A DNA stretch of 64,000 bases from positions 1 through 64,000 of the forward strand of contig JBBHKE010002887.1 in assembly GCA_037447655.1 (NCBI GenBank), written 5' to 3'. Of this stretch, positions 10,912-23,066 are shown piece by piece; position 1 is the first letter of the stretch, and each line of letters begins with the position of its first letter. The position numbers and the translations under genes were made by a program. The DNA is from Zygnema cylindricum. Its lineage: Eukaryota; Streptophyta; Zygnematophyceae; Zygnematales; Zygnemataceae. Below the pieces are notes generated by a model, which ran no database searches, was not told where the DNA came from, and saw only the letters and a program-made list of their open reading frames with translations.

Positions 10912-11600
10912 TACTTTGTACTCTTCGATATCGTGGAAGTACGTGACATCATGATTAGCGTCGCAAATCTGACACGGTACTGTAGTTAGCTATTCATTTC
11001 GCAAATGATAGGGAACGCGACAAAGCGTCGCAAATCTGACACGGTAGTACCATAGTTAAAAAGTAGGCGTTTTCATGGTAGGCCTTTGGTAGACGCACAA
11101 AACTTGGCACAAAACTCGCGCAGAGTAGGCATACTGTATGTGTGTGCATTTGTGCACACTTTTGTACGAACGTACGAATCTGACGTATGATCATAGTACA
11201 GCGCACGCCGCTGAACGAAATTTTAGCGAACTGACACAGCTTAAGATGAATTGTGTTATGGGCTTTTCATGTGATCGTCTTAGATCGCTACTTTGATCAG
11301 TGACCGTCCGATCGTCCAAATCTGACGGTTTAAATTAAAAATACCTCAAAACTCACAAAAATAAATTTTTTTGTCCGAATGTTTTTCAAAATTTAGACAT
11401 GACGTTTAATTCTCTATCGATCGATGTGCAACTCAACCCTGTTACTCTTTTTTTTCATTTTTCGACCAATACAATATGGGTCTTAAGGTCATATTGTATG
11501 TTTTACATACAATAGGCATATTGTATGGGCCTACTTTCACCTACTTTTGAACTATGGGTAGTACACTATTTATTTTGCAAATCTTAGGGAATGCGACAAA
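10912..11600. repeat. Dispersed repeat I, copy interrupted by MITE B
   Basis: Matches 6915-7118 on both sides of MITE B. The left part ends ACACGGTAGTAC at 11050. The right part resumes GGTAGTACACTATTTATTTTGC at 11557, followed by AAATCTTAGGGAATGCGAC. Confidence 0.85.
11051..11556 (+). mobile_element. hAT-like MITE B, copy 2
   Basis: A 506-bp element with ends CATAGTTAAAAAGTAGG and CCTACTTTTGAACTATG. It is flanked by exact 8-bp duplications GGTAGTAC at 11043-11050 and 11557-11564. The same site occurs once, uninterrupted, at 7056-7063 in the paralogous host repeat, which confirms both borders. Confidence 0.95.
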
Positions 11601-11881
11601 TCGTAATTATTGGCTTTCATACGTCGTACATTGGTTAATTTTGTACTTTTTCGGTTACGGGCGGGCACAGTTAGTCGCGAGAAATCGAGATTCGGTTAAT
11701 TTTTATTTTCGTAAACGACGGTCGGTTAACGGTTAACAATTTTGGAGCGTGACATAACTCGGTCGGGCGTCGGTTACTCAGATTTTGAAAAAAAAAAAGC
11801 GGTCGGTTTAGGTTATGTAAAACTTTGACTTTGGCGACGTCTGACCGTGGCACTATCATATGTCACGATATTCATTTTTTC

Positions 11882-12997
11882 TAGTGCTGTGTATCGGTAA
11901 AAAACTTATTGCGATAATACCGATACCGACAGTTATCGGTTATCGAACGGTCAGAGGTCCCGATATATCGGTCGGAGACCAACAAATTCCATATTGGCGA
12001 TAACTTAAAAAATATATAGGACGCATACTATAGTACTTTGTAGTATACTGTTTTACATAATTTACATTATATAGCGTGGAATGCCACATACAGCAATCTG
12101 TTCCGTATCTATTTAACTGATAATTATTACGGACAGCGCATTACATAAACGTAGACAAATTCAAAATAATACTTTATAGTTCTAAAACTATACTACCGAA
12201 ACAAAAAAATAAAATACATTGTAAAATTCGAGAATCAAACTTAAAAAAAAAGAAAACGAACAGACGAACAGAGCAGACTGAACCGTCGATGTCTAATTCG
12301 TACGGATTTTAACTTTTTTACGAAAACTACGTAGTATTCGTCTTTTTCATACTTTTCGTAAAATTTGTAAAAATTTCGCTGTACGGCCATGTAGAAAAAC
12401 GTACGAAAAGCCTAATCTTAGAAAATCCTTAAAAATCTTAAAAGGTACGAAAATTTATCATAAATGTAAGAAATTGTATGAAAGTGTACCCTAAAAAACC
12501 TACTAATACTGAATATCTACGGCCGCCGTACTGAAATATAAAAGAACGTACGGCAATGTACCTTGGAAACCCTAAAAATTCCCGTAAAATAGCCCTAAAA
12601 TGTACGAACAACGACGGACACTGTATGTAATTGTAAAAATATTGTACGGGTACATATTAATGTACGCATTTTATTTACTTTTCATCATCGTTTGATGCGT
12701 ACCGTACATAGTATTCGTTTGTTTATACCGTGCGTAATATGCGCACGGGACATCTATGGACTGAACACATTTGTCAGACTGCCGCCATTTACAGCCACCA
12801 TATTTATCTGTACGGTCCGTACAATTATTGCCGATAGTTGTCGATATCGGTATTATCGCCGACAATAACCGATAATTATCGGTTATTTATCGGCGATAGC
12901 ACCGATGGCGATATATCGTACCGATATATCGATTATCGGGTACCCAAAAAAAGGTCCATATCGATTATCGGCAAATCCTTACTGATACACAACACTA
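11882..12997. mobile_element. hAT-like element G (about 1.1 kb)
   Basis: The ends are TAGTGCTGTGTATCGGTAA and, inverted, TAGTGTTGTGTATCAGTAA. Flanks ATTTTTTC (11874-11881) and TTTTTTTC (12998-13005) match at seven of eight positions, as expected for an old hAT target duplication. Subterminal zones carry many CCGATA/TATCGG repeats in both orientations. No transposase is seen. Relics of the same ends occur at 15120-15193, 24231-24450 and 63250-63430. Confidence 0.85.
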
Positions 12998-13640
12998 TTT
13001 TTTTCACTGGGCTCTTCCATGTGACACTGTGACTATACTAAGTACTTTACAGTACATTAAAAGTACAGTACTGCACCTTCACGTACTCCAACACGATGCG
13101 CACACTTGCACCTGTTTTGGAGAACAATTCTCATTGGCGCATACACAAAAGCGTTAGACGTGTGCAAAATTATAGTGTACACCCTAAATTCTTATGGGCT
13201 ATAGTGGGTGTACCGTGTGCGCACCATTCAAGGAATTACTGTAGCCTATTCGGTACTGCGGAAGAGACCCATCCTGGATGGACGGAGATCCTACTTAAGA
13301 CCAAATGGTTGAGCGAGGCCGCCTCAAACCGCCATAGTATCCACCCCAAACAGACATGGCGAAAAGTAGTCAAGATATGTATGTATGACATGAGCCACCA
13401 AAGGCTATAAATGTTCGCCCATAGTAATGTGCCAGATCCCCCCATTTGGCTTAGAGACACCAAATAAGACGCCATCAAAAGATTATAAACCCTAAAAACT
13501 TTTTCCACTGGCTATTAAGGAATAAAACTTAGGAACTAAATCAAAGTCCCTAATCGACTCATGGGATATGAGGGCAAACGTGATAGAAGTTCCTCCTATT
13601 GAGAGAGGGGAAAAGTAGCAAGTACCTTGATGATTGAAAG
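12998..13640. other. No recognised gene
   Basis: A 104-codon open frame at 13096-13410 on the plus strand has mixed composition but matches no family I know, and no splice context or regulatory signal supports it. The opposite strand is also open. I do not call it a gene. Confidence 0.4.
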
Positions 13641-14010
13641 CATTTGATGATTACGTCAACAAACAATTCGAGTAGACGTAAATGAACGATACCCCACAAT
13701 TGGAAGACAACGACAGTAATAATAATAATAACAAGTTTTATTAAATAAATGATAGCATAACAAAGTTACGGAAACTAACAGTTCAAGTGGATGTAGATGA
13801 AGGAAAACATTGCCATCAGTGATTACCAAAACACAAACATTTGAAAGTTTTAAACAAATGAAAACGAATGAAAACATTGCAATACAATGATTATCAAAAC
13901 AAACAATGAAAAGTGGATGCAAATGAAGGTTACGAAGGCATTGCTATTCAATGACTATCAAAACAAACAATTCCAGTAGATCTACATTAAATCTAAAATC
14001 GCAAAACCCT
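13640..14010. repeat. Degenerate tandem repeat, about 85-130 bp spacing
   Basis: A motif of the form GATTA(C/T)(C/A)AAAACAAACAATTC..AGTAGATGTAAATGAA recurs near 13650, 13780, 13890 and 13955 with substitutions. Copies are poorly conserved and the array is short. No coding role is evident. Confidence 0.5.
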
Positions 14011-15852
14011 CCATTATAGAAAAAAATAAACCAAATCGATAAATATGAATTGCAATTCAATGATTATCGAAAGCACACGAGAATGATGAAACATCTAAAA
14101 AACCCTAAAATACAAACAAAAAAAAGAGAAAAACACACTAACATGTCGCCTTCCTCCCACGCTGGCTTGCTCATAAGCTTTTTTGCAAACAAGAGCTTTA
14201 TGGCATTGCTGGTTTTTTGACAATGGATAATTCCTGGGATTTCACACTACATTATTGAAACTACCCTCATTCACGAAAACATAAGAAAAAAAAAAAAAAA
14301 GAGAAAGAAAACAGAGAGACGACTGAGAACTTGGAGAACAGTCTTTTGTTCCCTACAACCCTTTGTACAACACCAAAGCAGAATTTCCTTAACCCTGCCC
14401 ATGTTTTTTTTTTTTTTTTTTTTTTTTCAGCCTTTTTATCCACAGTCTTAGTTCAGGTCCTGAAACCCGCAATTGAACTGTGGAACGAAACGGAAATTCG
14501 GACATAGAACTTGGTAGTTCTCTCCTCCCAACCTTCTGCTCCTCCTCCTCTCCTTCCTTCCTTTGCGGAAACTAGCACGAACACAAACTCACCCCCCGTC
14601 TCTCTCCCTCAACCACTATATGACAAAATACGACAGTTTCGACCGCAAGCTTTAACAGTCGCTTTTCCCAAAATGATGACCTGTTCATCTGCACGGAAAA
14701 TTCACACCCGTGTATACTTTCAGTTGCCAAGAAATATAATTTAACGAGTCAGAAATGAAAATCCCTAAGCATATCCTCACTTAAATTTTCTTGGTGATGT
14801 TTTGGTAGTGATGCATATCGAACAGGATATGTATTTTTGAAGGGTCTTGATAAGAGATATAGAGAGCAAATAGCTAGTATCATCGATTATCGATACATAC
14901 ATTTGAACTATTAAATTTTTATTTTTTTAAAGTTTTCTCGGTACAGTAAAACCTGCTGTAATGAATTCTCGTGGGAAAGGACTTACGTGTACCTGGATAT
15001 TAATTTTGAGTATTTTCCATGCAAAATTTGCGTCCAGTTAAATGTTTAGTCACGATCATTGTTTGTTCTAAATTTACATACTAATTTATGTACTAGGTTC
15101 CATACACTCATCGGTTGGTTTAGCTCATCTATAATTCGATATATAGATGTCGCAATATACCGATTGCGATATCAATCGATACGCAGCACTGTTTTGTTAT
15201 TTTTTGGTCACCCAATATTTGGTCAAATATGGGGTAACATGACCAAAACATGACCAGAAAATGTAATGCATTCTGTATGACCAGAATATTGCGTAATGTC
15301 TAATAGTATCTCCCCATCAAATTTTGGTTTGAATAAGAAAAAGCTAGCTTCACATAATCCACAATTTAATATACATAAAATTTGAACTGACACATGTCTA
15401 AATTTTTGAAAATATTGCACAAGTACTTAACAAATTCTACTTACGTCTGACAGATATATATTTGTCAGAAATACATAGGAATGTTGGGGAAAATAGTCTA
15501 CATTTGGTAAAGTTTGGGTCTATTCCCTCCTTTGTTGCCGTTTTCCTTTACCTTTCTTAGACTGCCTTGGGTGGACAAATCGTTAAATCTCAAGAATACT
15601 CCTTTTCCCAACTTTCAGTAATTAAAACCAAAACAGAATAGACAACAGCGTTTTCCTTATCATACGAAACTAAGGGGCAAAAATAAGATCCCAAAATGAA
15701 TTTATTCCTTATCATGTAATCAACAAGGCAAAATTTAGATTCCCTAATGAACCAATGCCTTACTATACAAAAACAACGAGTCTAAATTAAAGATTCCCTA
15801 ATGAACCATTACATAGATTAGAAAATATAAACCACATACCTTTTTTAGAAAT
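14011..15852. other. Intergenic region upstream of 16 kb, no gene
   Basis: Holds a 24-base T-run (14404-14427) and an isolated 77-codon frame at 14511 without family resemblance. A relic with ATCGATTATCGATAC and CGATACGCAGCACTG (14880-15193) belongs to element G. Sequence just downstream of the coiled-coil gene (15500-15850, minus-strand 3' side) is AT-rich; no clear terminator can be read. Confidence 0.5.
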
Positions 15853-15992
15853 TTGCTGATTTATTTTTCGTATGTTTGGATTCCCCTGTTGCTGGACTTA
15901 CAAGAGCCTCCGTCGTCACTTCTGTCACATAATATTCCATTCCCGTCTCTCTTTCATTTTCAATCAGACCTACCTGATCCTTTGACAAAAGC

Positions 15993-18837
15993 TCACTTAC
16001 TAAAGTCTTCACCTCCCCTTTCTTGCAACTCTTTCTCCACCAGTTTTTTCATCTTTAACTTGTCTTGTTCTCTCTCTTTCAAGAGCCACTTGACCTCATC
16101 TGAATGCAAAGATCTCGCTTTAAAAAGCTCTTGTGAAACCTCCTGTTTGGATTTAATAGCCTGTTCCTTTAATTGAATGGCTCCTGTGAGCTTCTCGGCC
16201 ATGGTTGCCAGTTTAGAAACAGTGTCATCTTTTGATTTCTCGTTCTTTCCAGACGTCTCTTTCATGCCGTGAACCTCATCCACCAATCTAGCTATGGCTG
16301 CCTCTTTGCCCTGTAACACAATCCCCATATGCTGTAGTTGAGCCTCTTTCTCCTCTATGAGCTTTTGTACTTTTTTACGCATCTTTCCAAATAGAGCTAT
16401 CAGTTTCTGACGATGCCAATTGATCTCCGAATTGGCGTGAATTCCCGTCCATTCCCCAATTTCTGCTTCAGTTCTCTCCCCACTCGCTAACTTAAGAAGC
16501 TCTTCGACCATCTTTCCCACATCTGTCTTCAACTGAATGACCTGCTGCTCAACAGTTCGTCTTCGTTCCTCGGCTCTTGAAACAGAACGAGACAATTCTC
16601 GATTTTTATCCGCGACTCTCGCCAAAGCTTCCTCTTTTGTCGCCATTTGCAATCGGAGTCTCCCAATTTCTTCGGCCATGGTTGCCAACCTCTCCATTTG
16701 AGCCGCAGCTTCCACTTGAGAATCCTGACCTTCGAATGACTCAAACTCCGAAATTCTTGCAATTCTTTCCTCGAGAGCCGCGACTACCATCCTCATTTCT
16801 GCCTTTTGTCCCTCAATCACTCCCATTTGATTTCTCACTTCCAGTTTCTCCATCTTGGCTCGTTCGGCTTTCTCTATCGCCTCCGCGAGCTGAATCCTTT
16901 GCTCACTCATCACCTCCTTCTGACGCTTCACATCCAGTAAAACTCCAGCTAACTGGCAGCTTAAAACACTCATCTCCCCTTCCACAGCCTCCTTCTCTAC
17001 CTGCATCCTCGACATTTTTTCTTTCACTTTTGTGATCTCCAAACTCATTTCCTCGATAGTCACTACCTTCTCTGCGAGTTCCTCTGACAACTTCGCATTA
17101 TCTGCTTCCCATTTTTGGAGAGCTTGGACTGTCCTCTCTACAGTAGCCAAAGCTGCCGCTTTTTGATGAGCAATTATTTCCGCATCAAAGGTTTTCCTTG
17201 AATTTTCTGCGGCAAATTTCCGGGCTTTTTCGTCAGCCAAGCTTAACTTCTCACGCAGTTGTATCCTCTCGGCTTCTGCCACTTTCCAGGCAACTATTGC
17301 CTGTCTATGAGCTGATTTCAATTCTTGCACTTCTTTTTCCTTCTGAGCTGCTCTTTGTAAAACCTCAACAAAGGATTCTTCTTTTTCTTTAACATCTCCA
17401 TTGAGAGTTCTCTCGTCTAAATATTCTTTCCCAGGATCACTTCTTGCTTTGTACTCCATATCTCCCTCCTCGCCTTTCCAAATTTTCCCCGGCTCTGAAA
17501 TCGACCGTCTCCCTGGCCATCTCTCACTAATCGCCACGTCTTCTTTTTTCCCTTCAATGTAATCTTCCAAAAATATTCCATCCAATTGTCTCCTCTGAAT
17601 GGCCACTTTGCTTTGGAGCTCTCTCTGCTTTGCCTCCGCCTCATTGGCTCTCGTTTGTTCCTTAAGGTGGTCTTCCTCGGCCCTTCGCAATTTCTCCCGG
17701 AGAGATGACATGGCCTTATCATTTTGGCTGTTGATTTCAATAAGGCTATATCAGAAACACAAAGGAGTGACAAGTTAGCTCCACTTTGAGCCAAGCATCA
17801 AAAACAGAAACAACTCTACTCATGTACAAATTCAGCAATTTTTAACATTGAACAAACACAGCTCCTTTCTTTAAGCTGTAAAAGGTAATTTTCAAAACAG
17901 AAACGGCCTTATTTGTATACAAGTTCATCAACTTCCAACATTGTCCCTAGCTGCTCATCTGATATTCGTGCTTTAAGTTTTAAAATATAATCTTTACAAC
18001 AGAAAAAACTGTAATCATACACACATTCAACAATTAACATTGACCAGACAGAGCTCCTCAACCGATATCATTTCTTTCATTTTTTAAACATACTCTTCCA
18101 TTTCCCCCGCATTAACATGTTCACCAATTTTAAACATTGACTGGACAAAGTTGATCCAATTTCCATTTCTTTAATCTAAAACATACTCTTCTCTTTCCCT
18201 CTCATAAACCGACTCAACAATTTTCGATTTCACCCCTCACCCTCTATACGTACATCACATTTTGGTTGACAGAGAGAGCAAGGCAGCGACTCTTCAAAAC
18301 AAACAAAAGAAAATAAAAACGTCCCAATAAAATTTCTGAAACGGTCTCTGTTAGACACCCCTCTGTCTCCCTCTCTTCCCCTCTCTCCCTCCCTCCATCC
18401 CTCTCTCGCTCCCTCTCTCCCTCTCCCTCTCCTTCTCCCTCATATTTTATCTCACCTTTCCCATCCGCATTTGCATTACCTTCCCACCCTCCCACGGTCT
18501 CTCCCCCTATTTCTCTCCCTCGCATTTTAGCTCACCTGTTCATAGAATCCCTACAAGCTGCGTGACTCCCATGATTCCCGTCTTCATTTGCATCCGATTT
18601 TGCCAAATCCATAACGGGACCCACACACGAAGAACTAAACGATCGCGATTTTGATCTCCTTATACTAGGACTACATCCAACAGGAACAATCACATCCCCA
18701 TCAGAATCTCCTCTTCCTCCTCTTTCTTTCTTCCACGATTTATAACTGTGAAGTTTTCCTTCAGATTGAGGGCTTTTGTGAATATGGAAAGGCGAGCCAC
18801 CCACGAAGCTTCTCGAGATTTGGGAGTGGGCGGCTCT
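15993..18837 (-). CDS. Plant long coiled-coil protein (two exons seen)
   Basis: Exon 2 runs 17745-15993 (583 residues and stop). Almost all of it is heptad-rich alpha-helical coiled coil, dense in E, K, R, Q and A and nearly free of Pro. The open part of exon 1 (18837-18536, 100 codons) is basic and Ser-rich, with the motif SPSIRRSKSRSFSSS at residues 56-70. The intron is 18535-17746 (790 bp). Its donor is AACAG|GTGAGC, its acceptor GATATAG|CC, and the phase joins exactly as MNS-LIEINSQ. A basic RRS.S.S patch before a long coiled coil resembles plant USO1/filament-like proteins; this is a weak family hint. A structural or tethering role is inferred. The start is unresolved. The exon 1 frame closes at a TGA (18840-18838), while an ATG frame (18875 or 18860) lies one base out of phase, so an upstream exon or a one-base indel is needed. 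Confidence 0.85.
17825..18230. repeat. Degenerate ~95-bp tandem repeat within the intron
   Basis: The intron of the coiled-coil gene contains about five copies of a unit built on TTCA.CAATTTT.AACATTGA, near 17828, 17929, 18026, 18119 and 18208. Spacing shrinks from 101 to 89 bp. Copies share a following block that includes ACAGAGCTCCT or a related string. Confidence 0.65.
18355..18520. repeat. CT-rich microsatellite in intron
   Basis: Imperfect (CT)n/(CCCT)n on the plus strand, hence GA-rich in the sense of the gene. It lies just after the exon 1 donor of the coiled-coil gene. Confidence 0.85.
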
Positions 18838-19800
18838 TCAAAGAAAATGGGGAGCTCCATTTTCTCATACGCCATGGTTGAAATCCCTACTCGGCAAAAA
18901 ACGAATAGAAATCGGCACTTTACAAAAATTGGCAGAAAAACAACTTGAAATGAGGACTTTGAGAAAACTGGCAAAGAAGAAACAAATTAAGTCGGTACTT
19001 GATGCAAACTTGCTGCAAGAATGCCGGTCAGAGAGGAGTTGTTTCTGCTCACATTGAAAGAGAGGAAGAAAGCAGAAGCGAGGAAAAGAGGAAAGAAGGG
19101 GGGGGGGGAGACAGTTTAGAGGATCGGGTATAAAACAATAGAAAAAAGTAAATGCCAAAGAGATCATAAATGATATTGAATCATTTTCTCACAGAAGCTA
19201 TGCTCTTTCCAGATCCTAGCAGAATTTCGAACAAAAGTTGAAAACAAGCAAGGGAGAGGAAGAGAGAGGATGAGTAAGGGAAACAGAGGGGCAGAGATAA
19301 AATGAGGCCGGTCGGAGGGACAATCAAGAGAAAGGTGGATAAGAGTAAGGAAAATATAGACGTAAAGAAATTTCTTCAGCACAAAAAAAAAAGACACAGT
19401 TTTGTTCAGCAGAACAGCAACACACAAGGAAATTTAGTATTTTGATATTTGTAATTTCAGGGCGTGAGAGACGGGAAGATATTGAAGAGAGAGAAGAAAG
19501 AGGAGAGAAAAGAGAGATACCATAGCGAGAAAGAGACGGGAAAAAAAGGAAGAAATTGAAGAGAGAAAGAAGAAAAGAGAAGGGAGAGAAGGGAAATAGC
19601 ACTGGGAGTGAGAGACGGGAAAATAAAGAAGAAAGTGAAGACAAAGAAGAGATATAACAAGCATCACGAGAATGTGGAAGTCGATCCCATTTCCAAGCAT
19701 ATACAATCCATTCATTTGGAGTAAAGTGTCGAAATGAAAAGGGAGAGAAAAGGAGAAAAAAGGAGAAAAAAGAAATATAGAAGCAAACCTGAAAGAATAA
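18838..19800 (-). promoter_or_regulatory. Probable leader/promoter region of the coiled-coil gene
   Basis: Upstream of exon 1 the sense (minus) strand is strongly pyrimidine-rich, especially 19240-19790, as in many plant leaders and core promoters. No TATA box can be assigned with confidence. A missing first exon could also lie here. The placement is inferred from position only. Confidence 0.4.
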
Positions 19801-20796
19801 TAGTGGTAGAAAAAAACAAGATTCAAGGATTGCCAAACTTCAACTGTAATGCCATCATTTAATTTGAAGAATTTGACAAATTTGAGAAATTAGAAATTGC
19901 CACACAGAAACCGGCAGCAGAAAGATAAAAAAACTTTTCTTCACATTCTTACTCAATTGTAGCTAAAATAATGATCAGAAAAAAACTGCATTTTTACATC
20001 CATGCTCTATTCCAGCTAAAAAACAGAAAAACAAATGCTTATTAATTTATTTTCTTTAACTAAACATTATTGAACATCGATTATTTGCAGCAAGTGTTGT
20101 TTTTGAATTGACAAAATCCACGAATGTCAGCCTCTTTGCTTGATAAACAAATATTTAAGAACATGAAAACGAATTGTAAATAAGATTCAATTCTTTTTCT
20201 TGCCTGGAAAGTATATGATATGCACTTCTCATTTGCAAAATTTACCAACACAACAAAAAGAAAAATATTTTGACGATAATCATACTTTACATCCCAAAAA
20301 TATTATGTTTTTTCCTACTTTTTAGTGGAATCCTTCATAACAATGTGCTTACCATAACAACACCCAACAATGTGTTTACCATAACAACACCCAATAATAA
20401 CAAAAAGCCATTCAGAATCAACTCACTTTCAAAATGAAATTACAAATCCATAATACTCACGGAAATGTAATGGTAATTAATAGCGTTATTCCTGGTGAAA
20501 AAAATGTTTACAATTATGCTAACATTGTCCAAAAAAATCGGAAAAATGAGCCATTGCAGTGATTATTCTATTCTAGCAGCTACAGGTCAAATGAAATCTG
20601 GGAGAGCTGAAGTGAAACAAGTGAAACAGAAACCATGCGACAACTTGAGCCGCAAAACGTCGTTTATATTTTGAGCGACCAGACAAACCCATCGCACATA
20701 AGATCGCATTGATTGAATGAACAAGCGCATTCGTACGACGGTAGTAGCAGATTTGTCGCTGACGTGACGTATGTACGGCAGATGGGAGTAGGGGAC
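19801..20796. other. AT-rich spacer, no gene
   Basis: No open frame with family resemblance. A short direct repeat containing CATAACAACACCCAA occurs twice near 20355-20395. Otherwise nothing is seen. Confidence 0.5.
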
Positions 20797-23066
20797 GGCC
20801 TACAAAAGTGAAAGTCACAGCGATACACTATCGCAGAATTGAAAAAAGTGATCGTAGACTCCGAAGATTGACCAGCGACGCACATCGTCATTAGCAAATT
20901 GTTTTCGACCGCATGAATTATCGCACAACAAAATAATATACCGTACAAGTCGCTAAATTAAATCGCATAATCGTCGTTAAGTTCGTACAGTCATGTCTTT
21001 TTCTACATTCGTCGATTGGATGAGTGAAAGTACAGGAAAAAAATCACGATAATTTGCTGGAAAAATAAACGGCCACCAAAAGGTCACATCGACGTCATAC
21101 CAATCGCATGGGTCAAATCATGCGAAATCGTACATCTTTGACCGCCTATAAGAGACCCTGCGATGCAATTTCACCAATCAATTTCACCAATCAGGAAGGA
21201 TCAGCGACGTTCTATGGAATATCTATAAGCAACGCACGCGATTCGTACAGCACATTAACCACTATTGTCAAAAACTCCGCCCAACGACTGTAAAAGCAGT
21301 CGTATAAAGTCGTTAACCAATTATAGTATAGGAAGATGTACGACCACATTGCCCCAGTGCTAGATTGAGCTCTGCTTTTTGCGATTTGAGAAACGGTCGG
21401 AAACTGGGAAAGTACGGGAAATCATTTCACAACGGGCAATAATAGCCAATAGGAATTCTTTAACAAAATAGTACCTCAATCAAGTACGATTCCGAGACCT
21501 ACATAGCCGTTTGTGATTCCTCCTTTTGCTTTCCTAAAAAATCAGACTGAATACCATGCAATCAAATGAGAACGGTATTATGAAACCGTTGCGTTATATT
21601 TAATCACGAATAATACCAATGGAAGTGCCAGTCTAGCGTGACTAACGTGGGCGCGAGCCTCCTCTACATGATTGACTAATTGTCCGTACAGATAACCAAA
21701 CGGCTTTTTGTTGGTTCACCAAAGTACGTCGATTATTATCCCAACATTGTGGGAAAAAGCCCTCTATGTGTTTTAATCTATTTTTTGAAAGAACAAAACG
21801 CTTTATTGTCAAGACCGTTTGTGTTTACGTGACAGAAACCTAGATATTTATTGGCTGAAAAAAATTATCGAGCATCTGAAAAACTTTCCTTCAGGTTTCA
21901 ACTAGTTCTTTTCCACATATTACCCTGAGACAAAAAGAGTACAGCGTAGGACGAAATTGCTCTTCATGTGACACGTGTAGCATATTATTATAAGAGTTGC
22001 TGAGATAAATGTCGGTGTGCTGGCACATGAGCTACACGTGTCATATCAACCTTGTGTCGCCATCTTTGTCGTATTTTTGACCACTATAAATCTGGACATA
22101 GCCGGTGTTTTGTGACACGTCGACAAAAGCTCCCCAGTCGCGCCGCGCGAGCTCGTACGACGCTGAAAACCGCGGAGTCGGCAAAACAAGTCGCTTGCCG
22201 TTGCAAGTCGAAGGGTCAAACACGTGTCAAAAATCTGGACGTCTTGTTCTATGGACACTCTATAAAGCATAATTTGCACAGCATCTAGCCCATTCACGCC
22301 TTTTTCGTACCTTTTTGGGGGTGTCGTTTGCATACGGTGACGTTGTTAAAGTCGTTTATCGTCGGTAGTTCGTACTATACACTATTTACAAAACTTGTAG
22401 GAAGCGGGAGTATCTACTGTTCCGTTAGAATTTTCTCGGATTGCGGTCCAAGAACACTATTCCGCCAAATCAAATAACTGCATGGCGATTGGCTGCGATC
22501 GCTTAACGCCGTCACGATAAATTTTGGCACGTCAACGAGCATTGACTACGGCTGCACATGTGACGCTCTAAATTCGATACATTGTAATAATGTGGACTAT
22601 ATGGTTTAATTAAATTATTTCAATTTATCTTTTTTTTAATGCGCCTCTAATCATAAATCATAATGGCTCCTCTTTGATAGATACTTTTCGTACGGATATC
22701 AAGTCATGCGATGGACCGGCAATGATTGCGATAGCCGTGAGACATTAATCGGGCCACACACGTGTAAGCAAAAGTAAAGAATATACAACAAGATTCACGA
22801 AGCTTTGCCCGTGCTTTTTTTTGCAGTCTAACACCTGGCATCAAGTAAATGATTCGTCCACATTGGAGGGTGGTCCAAGAAAAACCCTAAGGTGCATAGA
22901 ACAGTATAAAGGAATGTATTCTCGGCTTTTTATTTGGCCGTATATTAGTGGGGATAATTTGATAGCCGAGACCTATTGGGCGGCTGAGGCCCACTGGGCC
23001 ACTTTTCGAGTCCATTGGGTACCATTTTTCAATTATATGGCGATTTCTGGCCGCCCATAGTGCGAT
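20797..23066 (+). repeat. Left arm of a giant inverted repeat
   Basis: The arm is matched in reverse complement by 24460-26756. Paired landmarks include 20930-20948 with 26602-26620 (ATAATATACCGTACA type) and 21660-21770 with 25790-25910 (a block including CAACATTGTGG/CACAATGTTGGG). The 22041-22223 minus reading also pairs with the 25317-25500 plus reading, and 22820-23010 with 24520-24690. Identity is roughly 75-85% with indels. Both arms contain frame fragments that mirror one another, but none is a recognised protein. A fold-back transposon or an inverted pair of long elements is possible. Confidence 0.85.

Noticed and set aside
13096-13410. 104-codon plus-strand frame
   Set aside because: Mixed composition, but no recognised family, and the opposite strand is also open. 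No supporting context was found.
16577-17035. 152-codon plus-strand frame opposite the coiled-coil gene
   Set aside because: It is the antisense shadow of a Glu/Lys-rich coiled-coil exon, which gives Ser/Pro/Leu-rich readings.
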